Positions 1-12,700 of a stretch of 64,000 nucleotides of DNA are shown here, one piece after another (position 1 is the first letter of the stretch; each line of letters begins with the position of its first letter). The DNA is from Tribonema minus (lineage: Eukaryota; Sar; Xanthophyceae; Tribonematales; Tribonemataceae), in the NCBI GenBank assembly GCA_017506865.1, contig JAFCMP010000513.1:620001-684000 (forward strand). Direction: 5' to 3'. The notes beneath the pieces are model-generated. The model saw only the letters and a program-made list of their open reading frames with translations. It ran no database searches and was not told the DNA's origin. The translations under genes were made by a program, and so were the position numbers.

Positions 1-113
1 CATTCTGAGGCTGCCGCACGACTTCGATGAGTGACTACGCAGTTTTGACGCTACGAAGCCGAGTTCTTCCCGCTGAGCACGTCAACACTCTCTTGTCGCG
101 CTTTATCTCTCAG

Positions 114-677
114 ATGACCGGCACCAAGGACGAGGTCCTCGGCTCCGCCAAGGCCACCATCGGCAGCACAATCGGCAACCACCAGATGGAGGCAGAAGGT
201 GAGCTTCCTCCGCCTTGGCTATTGGATGAGTGCGCTCTTCTTCCGTCTCATCCTGGCAGTGCAGCCATGATTCGTCTGCACACGCTAAAGCACGACCGAC
301 ATTTGTCGCATGCATTGTGTATACTTGACTTTTGACCTGGTGTAGAGTGTGTTGACCAATTCAGCATTCATAAGCTATGCCAGTATGAATACAGCTTCAC
401 CCTTTGATAACATCACTTGAAGTCAGTGGTGTTCACTCACTCACCAATTATCTCAACCAACATGCATTCCTCATTTATTCGCGCAGGCCACACCCAGAAC
501 AAGGGCGGCACCGCACAGAAGGAGGCTGCGGGCACGAAGCAGAAGGCAGAGGGCGCAGGCGATGGCCTTTTTGGCCACATGCAGAAGGCCACTGGCCAGG
601 TCCTCGGCAACGAGCGAATGCAGGGGGAGGGGGAGATGAACAAGGCCAAGGGCACTTTCAAGTCTGACACCGCCTAA
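114..677 (+). CDS. CsbD-like stress-response protein (2 exons; 5' end uncertain)
   Basis: Exons 114-198 and 487-677, joined across a 288-bp intron with GTGAGC donor and GCAG acceptor; the phases match (GG|C codon). The product is about 91 residues, hydrophilic and Gly/Ala/Lys/Glu-rich, with two imperfect copies of the CsbD pattern: KDEVLGSAKATIGSTIGN near residue 5 and HMQKATGQVLGNERMQGEGE near residue 61. Between them is a Lys/Glu/Gly linker. Bacterial and fungal CsbD-like proteins are small, helical or disordered, and induced by general stress; their biochemical role is unsettled. The ATG at 114 directly follows TCTCTCAG, so it could be an acceptor and a first exon could lie left of the window. 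The TAA at 675 falls right after the second repeat, where such proteins end. No neighbour suggests a pathway. Confidence 0.82.
199..486 (+). other. Intron of the CsbD-like gene
   Basis: GT-AG intron inferred from the break between the two CsbD-like repeats. Donor AAG|GTGAGC at 199, acceptor GCGCAG ending at 486. Unlike the introns of larger genes in this window, it is short and holds no visible junction duplication. Confidence 0.8.
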
Positions 678-1242
678 GCTCGGCATTATGTGCTTCCGTA
701 GCTACGACTCTAGATTCTCAGCGTGGGCATTTGAACACGGATTGTGACCTCTGGATGTGAATTATTTGTGGATACTGGAGCATGAGCCAGGCACCTTGGG
801 GCTAGGATGTATTGCCATGTGTATGGAGGGCTTTATGCCAACAATCCTGTAGACAGGCGGTCACAAAATGAGATGATGCAGCAACAGAACATTTGCAACC
901 TCCACCTACAAATGTCTCCTTGGCTTTTGCTGCCTTGCTGATGTGAAGTTTGAAGTTTATTTTTGTGTTGTTGCAAATGCGGTGTTTAGTTTCAACTCCC
1001 GCACATGCCATGGGCAATACATGCTGGTAAGTTGTTTATGAATGGGCATTACTGCAATGATGAATTTTGCTACTTTAAAGTATACAGATATCTTCCATCG
1101 CCTGCATCTGCTATATAATATGTGTACCTACTGTATACTAGCAATGCCTTCGATCCACACAAATAACCATCTAAAGAGTAAAGTGCAAATGGTAGCGGTG
1201 GATGTGTAGATTGTAACAAGCATCTAAATACATGTGCCTTGT

Positions 1243-1338
1243 ACAGCGCAGACTAGGCTGCTGCGTTGACGCAAGCTTTTCGATTGCATAGGCAACCCGG
1301 CCTCCCTTGGGCCTTTATAAATACAAGTCCATACGTAC
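1243..1338 (+). repeat. 95-bp dispersed element, copy 1
   Basis: Begins AGCGCAGACTAGGCTGCTGC and ends near TTTATAAATACAAGTCCATA. Almost identical sequence occurs at 36699-36795 and, more diverged at its right end, at 36441-36516. It contains short self-complementary parts (TGCGT/ACGCA and GGCC/GGCC) and a TATA-like TTTATAAATA. Nature unknown: a SINE-like or other non-autonomous element is possible. Confidence 0.75.
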
Positions 1339-2704
1339 ACACTGACAACATCATTTACTAATGTACTAATTAATTTTTTGCTGCAATGTATCTTAGATAT
1401 ATTGTCATCCTGTGCCTGTGTGCACCACAATCTGCAAACAGTAAGAGTATGCATAAATACAATGGGAGAGCCAGCGCCAAAGATAACCGGAAAGTGCTCA
1501 GTGAAACGTCAAGTAGGGCTAGATGGGTGTTCGTTGTAGACAGCCTCAACATCATCCTGTGTCGGACGGTGCCAATGAAATGGTTGTGCAAGGCTTGTTA
1601 GCAATTGTGGTCATAGTGACCAGAGTAATGGGGTCTGTTTGGAGTTATCTTCGTCGCAGCAGCTTCTGTCGTGATCCCCTGCAGTCTTCACCACCATTGC
1701 CGCCGCGGCTGTGCAAATACATTGGAGCGAATGAGTGTCATGTACCATGAGCGGCAGCTGATGCATCATGCCGCCATTGCAGATGGCGGACAAGGCGTTG
1801 GCAGGCAGCACTATAACCTGCAATCCCCTGGCTTGTATGTAATCCTCGTAGAGTAGCCGCACTCGTGTAATCCTCGCCGAGTTGCCCTGTCTTGAGCTAC
1901 TGCTGCAGATGTGCTGTCTGGCCCGCTTGACGCTGTTGTGCACGATGGTGTCATGTGCTTTGGCGCGTGGTGATTGCAAGTGTCAGAGCCGCTCGTGCAA
2001 ACTGCCGCCTGGCGACTTCCTAAAATCCAAAACACGAAGCACAAACATTACTGGCACAAAGGTGTGTTTCATGACAACGTTGTGGGCAATTGCCAGAGTA
2101 GCGAAGGTGCGTGACCAATTTGGTCACCAGAGGGTGTGGCTACAAAAAACACCTGCCTGAACAACTCTAGCAAGAGTCCTACTTACCTACTGACAACACG
2201 CTACTAACCAGCCATACACATTTTGATTGTGCTGATATCACATGCATTGGGGACTAAAGAGGTGTGCATGTGTAGCTGCAAGTGGTGTAATGACAGCTTG
2301 CAGTATAACGTCGCACGAGCATGTGTGACGAAAACTCCAGGCATCACACTGAGTGTTGTGAATTTATCTGATCATTCATGCGCTGGTGCTGAGCAACAGC
2401 AGCTGCTGCTGTAGTGGCTGCTCAGCAGGTGCAGCATGGCTCAGGCAACAGTGGAGCAGTGCTGCCGTGTTGTGATGCGTCTGACGTCCACAGTGGTCCC
2501 GCGAACTGCCTACATGCTGATACGGGAGACTTGGCTGACGATGTCGTTGCACTTGCTGATCTGCGGCATGGAAATACGGACGGCAAAAAATGGGAAGACC
2601 GTGAGAACACCACAGTAATTGCCAATGCACAGGGAGAAAATGAGGCATTTGCAGTGTACTCAGGCTAGTTTCTCAGGCCATGTGCACGGCATTAGTGTAC
2701 TTTT

Positions 2705-2850
2705 CATTAATTCTCGCCCAGGGGGCAAAATGGCCCAGATGAATGGCATCTAACGTGAAGCTTGCTGTGCCGAATCTACATGTCGTGTGACAGTCTGAAA
2801 ATGTCTCAACGACAACCACTCAAACGCTGCCGCCACCACAGGGCATCTCG
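2705..2850 (+). repeat. Dispersed repeat, direct copy
   Basis: The segment from AATTCTCGCCCAGGG to GGGCATCTCGAGAT recurs inverted at about 42045-42182, sharing stretches such as AACGACAACCACTCAAACG and CATCTACATGTCGT. A diverged two-member repeat family is the simplest reading; no coding potential or terminal repeats were resolved. Confidence 0.65.
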
Positions 2851-3709
2851 AGATCCCCCCCAGTAGTGTACCATTTAAAAATTACCTTAGTGCAGAGACA
2901 TAGCCAGCTTTGTGCCGGCACAATTGCACAATGCACCAGATGGCCAAAGTTTACGCGCAGGATACTGATGCAGAAGCAGTATCATCATCCACTGAGGTTT
3001 TTTCATGTGAGCACAAAGGAAAGCTGATGCGAGGCAACACCGCGCAATTTCCTTTGAATACAGGCATGAATTCTGAGCACTGCTAGGTGAGCAGTTCGCA
3101 AAGACACGCCCCTGTCGTGTTTTTCTATGTCCCGTATTTTCAATGCAGCCTGCATTGCACTCCAGTTCAGAAGTTTCAGCACAAGTACATTTGCGCAGCC
3201 CTTGCAGTGAGGGATCATATAGAGCTGCAGCAGTGCTCAGCATTGCTGCCTCATTGCTCAACAGTCAACTGCACCCTAGCAGAGCACCATGCAACGCAAG
3301 CGCTCCTTTCCAACATGCACGGCATAGTTGGTTGCTATCGGGTGTTCTACCATTGGGTGTTCTGCTATTCTACCCACGGGTGTTTGCCCTACAGGACTTG
3401 GTTGTAGAATAGGCGGTATGCATATTCTACAGGGCTTATGGTTGTAGAAGAGGCAGTATGCATATTAATCTAATACCTGTTCAAACCAGCTCAGGAAAAC
3501 GTCGAATTCAAAATGAGACCGTGCTGAGCCGACTTAATGTGGACACAACAAAAATGTCCATTCAACGCAGGGTCTGTCTGTCAGTTGCCTCTTGTGGTAC
3601 CCAAGCCCCCGCATGGCTGATCTTACTGCCATCAGCACGCTGAGCAGAGTGAGACAGTTGCACATTCAGCCTGCGAGTGATGCAGGGTTCACCGACTGCA
3701 ATCTGCATG

Positions 3710-6700
3710 TTACGTGCATACATGTGTCCCAGCTGACTGTACCTGTGCGATGAAATATTTTTCATAGCGCTTCTCCTGGGCTTGCTCGTCAATCACAATG
3801 GTGTCGTCCTGCAAGTGGCGAAAGAGCAGCGGAGAACAGGCACGAAAACGCGTGTGTTAGAGGGTGCGCATTGATGATGGGCTGGCGCAGACACTTGCAT
3901 CTGAGGTATCGGCGCGGATGCGCAAAATTATGGTGCTTGGTGCAAGAAGAACTCAAAACACCGAAATGAGGTATAAAATATCGATCAAGGCTGCACTTTG
4001 TGCTCATTCTGATTAGTGTCGGACAGACTGACACAGGGAGTTAGGCCGGGTGTGTGCTTACAAGCACGACCACACATACCGCATGGAATACCCAAGCAAT
4101 TATGGTTGTTCATTGGCGGAGGATTAATGTGCAGAGTCATCCAAAGTGTGAAAATCAGCGATTTCTTCAGTACCGGTCTTCTGGAATGGCTGAATGATGA
4201 GCAGAGAGACCATTTTTGTTTTGTTTGTTTTTCAAAGCGTTGCATGCTGCTTCTGAAGGACACACTTCATTCGCGAGTGCTCAACTCAGCTCCCAGCTGA
4301 CACTCTCGTATGCAGGAATTCAAGTTGACTGATAAAGTACTACACGAACGGAACCCCTGCTTCAGCAGTAGCACGTGTGAGTTTTAGGTACTCTGCGAGT
4401 CAGTGTGCAGTGACTAACCCTAACCCTATCCCTAACCCTGACTCTAACCCTAATCCTAACCCTGATCAAACCAATATGCAGAGATACGCATCGAGAGCAG
4501 TCATGACGACACTTGCCTCAACAAAGTAGTTGAACTCCAGCGCCAGAGCCTGCGCCATCACATAGCAGCAGTGCAGGAAGCACAACAGGATTCAAATTGG
4601 CATTTAGAAGAGCTACTTCACAAACACCGGAACAAACACAGCATGCTGCACAAGAACATAAATGCGTGGAAAAATGTTGCTTCAGACATGCCAGTGCACC
4701 AAGCACTCGATAACATGCTCACATCGAATCGGAAGCATGGTGAGCAACATTCGCTCGCCAGTGTGTACTGTTGCGCAGCCGCCACAGTGACAGCACATGA
4801 ATGAACGAACACCGGCGGCGAATACACGGCTGTTCTGAGCACTGATGCAATCCACAGAAGCGGTCACAAACGGGCAAACGAAAGGTGTGCTGAGTAACAA
4901 CAAGTGTTGCGGCAGAGGGGGGGGGGAACGCTGCACTCCCCTGAATGATGATGCAGTCCAAACTGGCAACATGCAATCACACGGCAAGCCAAATGTCATC
5001 AATATTGATATGCACGATGACCCCCACACGCATATGCGCTGACTCATATGCCCACAGCACATCTCAGTCAGTGCATATGGTTGCTCTCCACATTGCCGTG
5101 CCGCTACTTTCACTAGGCATGACCCGCCCCTTGATGCCAAGGCATTGAGTTGTGCAAAACAACTTGAGGACAACTGAGCTCTACACCATGTCTACTGCGG
5201 TACAGTTTACCCCAAAAGCGAAGTTTGAACTTGAGCTCACCAGCTTGCCAGTCAGGGGCGATGTCTCGCTGTTCATGCCCCATTCCAGCTGCGTGAGCTG
5301 CACAGTCGCACAAACATGGTGAAAGTGGTTATGACAGGAAAAACACTCTCATGTGGGCAGTAATGTCCACCTCCCCTGCGCCACTTGCACTGTGAGGCAA
5401 CCAAATGTGCAGTATCTGCAGAAGTGTCAGAATAATCGTGCAGTCGTGCAACATGTCTCAAGCAGCAGGGAGTGCATGGTCAAGAGTGAGCAGCGTCGGA
5501 CTGCGTCATGCTGAACACTGGTGCCAGCAAGTCAGTGCTCAAACTGCAAGTCAGCGCTCAAACTGTGGTCGCACACCCACGCTCACAACAAGCTGTCGTG
5601 CGATGCGCGGATCAGGTAGAATGACAAAATAGCATGTGTTCGATGTTTTCACATGGCGACTCACAGAAAGACATGCCATATGTAACACAAAAACTATAAC
5701 GCAAACATGGTGCTGCAGATGCGCAAGGCTAGTGCAAGCTCCAGGGCCGCAGCAACACACAAGTTCAAGTTCAACAGAAGCTGTGACGTGCCCCACCTTG
5801 TGCTTCATGCTGACGAGCGTGGCCAGGTAGTCAGCCTCGCTCATGCCGTTGAAGCGCGCCATCTTGGCAATGCTGATGGTGGCGTACAGCTTGAGGTACG
5901 AGCGGACCTTGGGGAACGCCAGCTGCTGACTCATTTCGTGGCAGAACAGCTGCACCTGATGACCATGATGATGAATGGCGTCCAATTTATGCGGCAGACG
6001 CAATGTCAGCAAATTCAGCATATTGCATATGTGGAGATGTCAAGGATTACTTCTGAAGCCGCTCCAAGCGTGGCACCAGGCGTGAATGATTGTACAGCTA
6101 CTGGATCTTGCCGCAGCAGCCGATGCCGCAGTCGTTAAATACATATACTTCGAAGTATGTTGAATGTGTACAGGCTAACTATTATATGATGCGGCAGGAG
6201 TGTTGGGCTGAAGAGATGTCTTGAAGAATGCCACGATGCGCATGAGTCAAGCTGGAACTTGCGCTACACCAAGTGCTGGTTCTTTAAAAGCAACTGCAAG
6301 TCAACACCTCAGGCAAAGAGACCGGTGGTCAGCACCTTAACATTTTGAAGAACGAGGCAGTACTAACGTCATGGTACCAGATTTTGGTGTGGTAAGGCGG
6401 TGCACCAAATTCTCTTCTGTGTTTGTTTGGAATTGAAGTTCAGCTCATGCAGTGCCTTCCACCGCCACCATGATCACATGGCAGCAAACACCAGAAACAA
6501 AGTCAGCACCATTGCTACCGTGTACCTTTCATTCCCAATGTGTCAAGAACTTATTCGTGAAACTTTGAGCACGCATAATTTGAAGTACGGCGAAGATACA
6601 GAGGACAGAGCATGATCACCCTGAACCAGCAGCAACGATTGCATGCAGAGCACCTAAACCTACCCAACCCTAGTAGTGACCAACTTCATGTCCACCTGCT

Positions 6701-9700
6701 GAGCATCAGCAGCAAAAGATTGCATGCAAAGTCCCCATGTAGCCCTGACCCTCGTAGAGAGCACCTAAATACATACCTGCTGTTGGATGCACGCGCCGCT
6801 CGTGTTCTGCACCACAGAGTAGTCGGGCACGCTGGCCACGATGAACTTGGGGCACCCCATCTGGAACAGGTCCCTGCGTGAACTCACATTATTAATACAT
6901 ATGTGCATAAATTTTGATTAATTTCATGAACTGGAGCACCCCATCTGGACAGGTCCCTGCGTAAATTCACATGATGATTACATAATCCGTGTGTGAGTGA
7001 ATTTTGATGTTTGTTGTGAACTTGGGGCACCCCATCTGGAACAGGTCCCTGCGTTTATTCAGATGATGAATTCATGTGTGAGTGAATTGAAAATTTTGTT
7101 GTTTTAAAAAAAGGAGCCACTCCGTCCACCTTTAGCGGGCCATGAATTCTGGCATGATCCACAAGGGAGCGTTGAATGCAAAAAATGAGAGAGACACAGC
7201 TGAAAACAACGTGAATTGCATCAGAGATCGCTGACCACGCAGCGCAAGCGACAGCGCCAACGCGGTGCTGCAACTACCAGCACCATGCTCATCAGCCAAG
7301 ACAGCAGCTGCAGCCGCAGCACGCCCTACCTACATCCATGGGTCTCGCATGAGCACTGAGTTCGACGACGACATGTTATTGGCTAATCCTAACCCTAACC
7401 CTAAGAAAGTGATCGCGCACGTCCCTGATTACCCGTGTCCCATTCATCGACGCCCAAGGGACCTTGCGAGTGCCAGCAGCCCTAGCACACGCGCCGCCAC
7501 TTTTGTTCAAGGCAGGTGGCCCACCCTCTTCAAACGCACATTGCTGACGTACTGTAACCTCACAATGTGGGCTGCCCATCTGCAAAAGCCATGCTTTCAG
7601 CTGTTTGGGAGTCCTGAGTGGCTATCCCCAGCCCTAACCCTAACCCTGACCCTAAGTGGCTCACCCCTGCATGTGTACACACCAATATTCTGATGTCGCT
7701 CCAATGCAATGCGCGTATCAGCACCAAGCAATGGGGTTTTTGCGGCTGGTTTGCATACTGAGCACTGGGGCGCTCACATCACGGCGGCTTTGCGTGTTGA
7801 CTCACAGAGGTTTCCGCATTGTCGCCGCCAACTTATGTCGCTATGATGTCGATGCACTGCGCGTATCAGTAACATGTGACAGTCTAGTGGCATACTGAGC
7901 ACTGGGGCACTCACCTCGCAGCGTTGCCTGTCAACTCAGAGCGGCTTCGACATTGTCGCCGCCACATGTCAATGTCAATGCACTGCGTAATAGTAACATG
8001 TAGAAGTATAGCTGCAGATTGAGCACTGGGAAACTCACCTCACAGCGTTTTCTGCGTTGTCGCCACCGTCCGCCATGCGCAGCAGCCTGTCGCGGTGGCT
8101 GTCCTGTGCAGTCTGCAGATCACATTAGCAAATGCACAACACATGACAGCGTGCTGCAACTGAGTACATTGCCTATAGGTGATCACCGCATTAAAAATAC
8201 AAACAACGTACTGTGGTGAGTACATGGTCTGCAGATAATCGCAGTTGCAACATGAGTGTACTGTCTGCATGAAACTGCGAAAAAAACAACACTTCAGTAA
8301 CAGCGTGCCACAATCAAGCACAGTATGTTTGACGGGTTATGCGCGTGGCATCCAGGGAAGGATGGTTTGATCACATATCAACAGCATCACACTACCCAGG
8401 ACCAGACCTTGCAGAGCGGACAGCAGCAGCGGTGCAATTTGTTTTTGCCATGTCGAGCGAGAGATTTTCGAGCAGTGTCGTGCGAGAGTGGGAAACCCGG
8501 GATGCGTGCTTAACAGGAAGCGGACGATTCCGTGGATACATCCGCCAGGTTGGAGCGCTTCATGACTGCGGTGTACGAGAGGCTAGGAACCGTAGAGGAA
8601 AATGAGAGCCACAGTGGGCCCAATGCATGACGTTCTGGCGCAGAAGGTGCTGCTTCAGGCTGAGGAAGGTTAGGATTAGGGTTAATCTAGGGTGAGGATG
8701 AACCTAGGCTTAGGGTTAACCTAACCCTCTCTTTAACCCCTAACCCTATCCCTTTTTTTAGGGTTAGAGTAAACAGGGCCAGGGTCAACCTAACCGTACC
8801 TCTAACCCTAACCCTGACCCTAACCCTGCGCGGTCCACGTCGTCGAGTAAGGGTGCTCCCGGTTCTAACCCAACCCTGGCCTGACTCACAACCTAGCCTA
8901 ACCCTAACCCTGAGCAAGGCGTTCGTGAAGGACCGAGCCTGTCCTTGCCACTTGTTGTCTGCGGCACGGCATGCAAACCGCTCTGAGCTGACGCGTGGAC
9001 AGAGGGTCAGCACGCAAACAAGACTGTCGTACATGCGTGGACCAGAAAGTGGCAAACATGCTGCGGCACATCTGCACTGCGGCATGTCAACCGCTCCTCC
9101 CACCGAGCTGACGCGTGGACAGAGGGTCAGCAAGCAAGCAACACGACGTCGGTGCGTGGACCTAACCTTAACCCTAAAACATGCTGCGGCACGTCTTCCT
9201 CGGCCAAAGCTGCACTGCGTGCGCTATTACATCCTGCATAGAGCCCGCCACGTCTCCCATCTTGTCCTTTAGATCGCGAAGCCTCTCCTCTACCGCTGTC
9301 ACAAACCGTTCCAACCTGCCGAACAAATTCGCAAAGTTGTCCGCTTTCCTGTTGCAAACGCATGTCGGGCTCCCCACTCTCGCCATGGCTCAAAAAACAA
9401 CTCTCCTGGTCCGTTGCTGCTGTTTACTCTGGAAGGCGCCAGCCGTGCCGTGGACGACTCACACGATTTCAAGTTTGACAAAAAAACTCAAACTTGTATA
9501 CTTGTGCTAACTCAACAAAGTGAGGTTGTCGTCGAGATGAAGGTGGTCGGCAGCAGCCTCTCCGTGTCTCTCCATTTCATTTGCGCACAAAAAGATCAAT
9601 TCCTTTGTCCAAGCCCTCTCTCTATCAGGCAACTTCATGACTTGCAATCTGCCTCTGCGCAGGCCCGCTTTGTCATATTGCGCCTGGCATTGAGAATGCA

Positions 9701-12700
9701 TGGCCTCAAGAAACTTCAGATGGGGCTAAAGAAACTTCAAATGGGGGCTGAACTTAACGTATACGCCTGGTGTTCACTTGACGACTGGCGTCACTCGGGC
9801 GTGCAACAGCCAACTTCAATTTTAAAAACTTCAAGTGTGACTCACCTGAAGAATGGTCTCGTCCGCAGCAGGCCCCGGCGCCAGGAACGACGCAATGGCC
9901 AGCAGGCACATCATCTACACGGAGCAAACGAAGCCCATCAAGTGAATCACAGCGCGTATTGACAGTCTCATGTGTAATCCTAAGGGTTAGGGTTACGGTT
10001 AGGGTTAAAGCCCTGACCCTGACCCTAACCCTCAGGCACGCCGACCCAACTTGACGTGCTGACCCGGAGAGAAGTGGCGAGCAACTGCAGAACAGTGGCA
10101 GATTATCATGGTGTATTGCTGTTGATTAACATCAAAGTAGTGAGTGATAACAACCACGTGCAACTGTTACAGTACTTCTGCCTCAGCAATACCAGCTACA
10201 GCCGTCACAGCGCGCGTTGCCCCACCTCCCCCGGACGTAAAAGTCAGGAACGTCAGCATGCAGTCAGTCGACAATCATGAAGAATACGACCCCAACAATC
10301 CCTAGCCCTGACTCCAACTCAGCACCAGGCAAGTCGAGCATCCGGGCACAGCCTGGGGCCTAAGGCTAGTCCATCAGCCGGACCATCAAACCAGACGCGC
10401 AGGTATGCAAACTCAAGTTGTTGATGTGCAACCCTTGTGTGACTGCCAGCAATACCAGAACCCTGACCTCAAGCCAGCGTCAGGCTATGTGGCCTTGAGA
10501 GTGCAATCGGGCAAAGCCTCGATCTAGTGTTAAACCACCAAGTTGGATCCACAGTTGATGGTAACAGTATTATACTAGTAGCGATGAACCTTGAGTATTT
10601 GATTTGAACGCACCTTGTCGGATTGCTTGGGTATCTGCTCCATCCCCGGCTTCTGCAGCTGGCCTGTCTTAGCGGCGCGGCTGATGTGCACCAGAATCTC
10701 CGAGAGAACCCTGGAGACGACAGAAACGGCAGCATTGCACAGCAGCAAAGGGCGAACAAACGCGGTTTGCCATGTCCATGGTAAAAGTACCATGTGTGGT
10801 CGTTTTCAGCGTTTTAGCCGTATTCAACAATTTCGCGCTTTCCCTTTCAATCATCCGCTAGACAATTGCTGAGTATATTGCAGAGCTCCTCTTGTACCAT
10901 GATTTCCGAGAACACCCGGGCAATGATAGCAGCGGCAGCGTGGCAAGATAGGGTGAACAAGCACTACCTTCAACTTCATGCATTAGAATGGAGAAAATTC
11001 TGGCGACCACAGCCGGCAGCGGCAGTGTAGCACAATGGGGTGAGCAAACATGGTTTCCAAATGTCGTGTCAAGTAGCTTGTGTGGTTTTTTCGGCATTTC
11101 CATCTCATTCCACATTCAATCCTTTGCGTTGTTGACGAGCTCTAGAAATCGTTGAGCTGAGTCTCAACAGAAAAGGAGTAAAATGCTTCTTCAACATGAC
11201 CTTGCAAGGTGGGGGAGGCACAGAACCAGTGTGGAAGCAGTGGCTCAACTGATCAGTGCAAATGTCCAGGTGACAAAGAATTCTTTCAAACCCATGTGTG
11301 CATACTGTTTTAAAAAAACGTGCTGCTTGCAATAGGGGGTGCGGTTGTCCTCATCAAGTGCTGGTGCGGGTCGCGCTGGGCGCTTATGAGCACTCGCACA
11401 TTTGTATGGCGGCATTGTAGCGCGTAAACACAGCGTCCGCATGCAAATCAGGATTGAATGCAAATGCAAGCGCTACATTAATGAACATCATCACAGCAAG
11501 GACATGCGGCAAAGTGTGAACGCACCACTACAGGGGCGAATGTTGGGTGATTGATGTCCCGAGTAATACGTTACAATGCTGCTGTCTGCCAAGGGGGGCA
11601 CAAAAAAAAAGGTGCTGCTTGCAGCACAACATATGGCGTATGATCAGTACCCCAGCTATGATAGCAAGACGCACCCAGGAGTTGAAGTCAAATGACTCCA
11701 AATTGTCGACATCCAAACACTGAAGCTAGCGTTAGCGGTAGGGGTTGGGCCTGCGGTTAGGGCTAGGGTTTCTGCTCACCTGGCGGCGTCCCTGTAGCGC
11801 TTGAGCATGAGGAAGGAGAGCCCCATGTGCATGTACAGCGACACGTACGCGTGCATGTTGCTGCCAAACAGGTCAGACCTGCGTGGCCGCACAACGACAA
11901 CAAGAGAGGAAACGTGTCAGTGCACAGCGGCATGACGTGAGCGCTTGTTGCACCAACAAGAGAGAGGACACATGGTGCAGGAACACACGTCAGTACACAG
12001 CTACATGACGTGAGCATTTGTGGCAACAATAGGAGAGGTCGTGTGGTGCATTACCGCAAGTCAGTGCACAGCAACATGACGTGAGCGTTTGTAACAACAA
12101 GAGAGGACATGAGGCGCAATAACACAAGTCAGTACAGCAAAATGACGTTGGCATTTGCCAGGCGCTGATTCTGCTGTCTCGCGTGAGCGTGGCCTCCTAC
12201 AACGCTAGGGGACACAGATTGTGCAAGCCTCGACAAGTTGCTTCTGATGCATACACACATACGTACAGCCGCCCGCACTACAACCAATGCACGTAGGTAG
12301 GTACTCAGATCGCTAACCCTGACCCCAACCCTCAGGTCAACTCTACTGAGGCGGACAGGGGCTCAGCAGCGGGGCACTGCACATGCTGACAGAGCCGCAG
12401 GCAGTGCTGCACCACGACACGTGCGCGCGAATAGGAACTTAGATGCCCAGCCCTAACTGTACTTAGGGTTAGGGTTAGGGCTAGGGTTAGGCCTAACCCT
12501 AACCCTAACTCTAACCCTAAGCGTCCGTTCAGGTGCCAATGTCCATTATACTGAGGTGGACGGCGGCACAGGCATGAGCGTGTGCCGTGCCACAGCAGGT
12601 GCCAGGTGCTCAGCAGCTGGGCACTGCCACAGGAGAGATGGACCCGCAGGCAGTGCGCATGCATTCTGACACAACCAACAGCTCAACGCTTGCTGCAGCG

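Larger units (their letters stand above)
678..3709. other. Intergenic region, repeats and one weak ORF
   Basis: Three kilobases between the convergent 3' ends of the CsbD-like gene and eIF3L. It holds one copy of a 95-bp dispersed element (1243-1338) and a dispersed repeat at about 2705-2850. An 84-codon plus-strand frame at 2414-2668 has an acidic, protein-like composition (DLADDVVALADLRHGN) but no recognisable family and no clear splice sites; I do not call it a gene. A TGTAA at 1213 could serve the CsbD-like transcript. Confidence 0.5.
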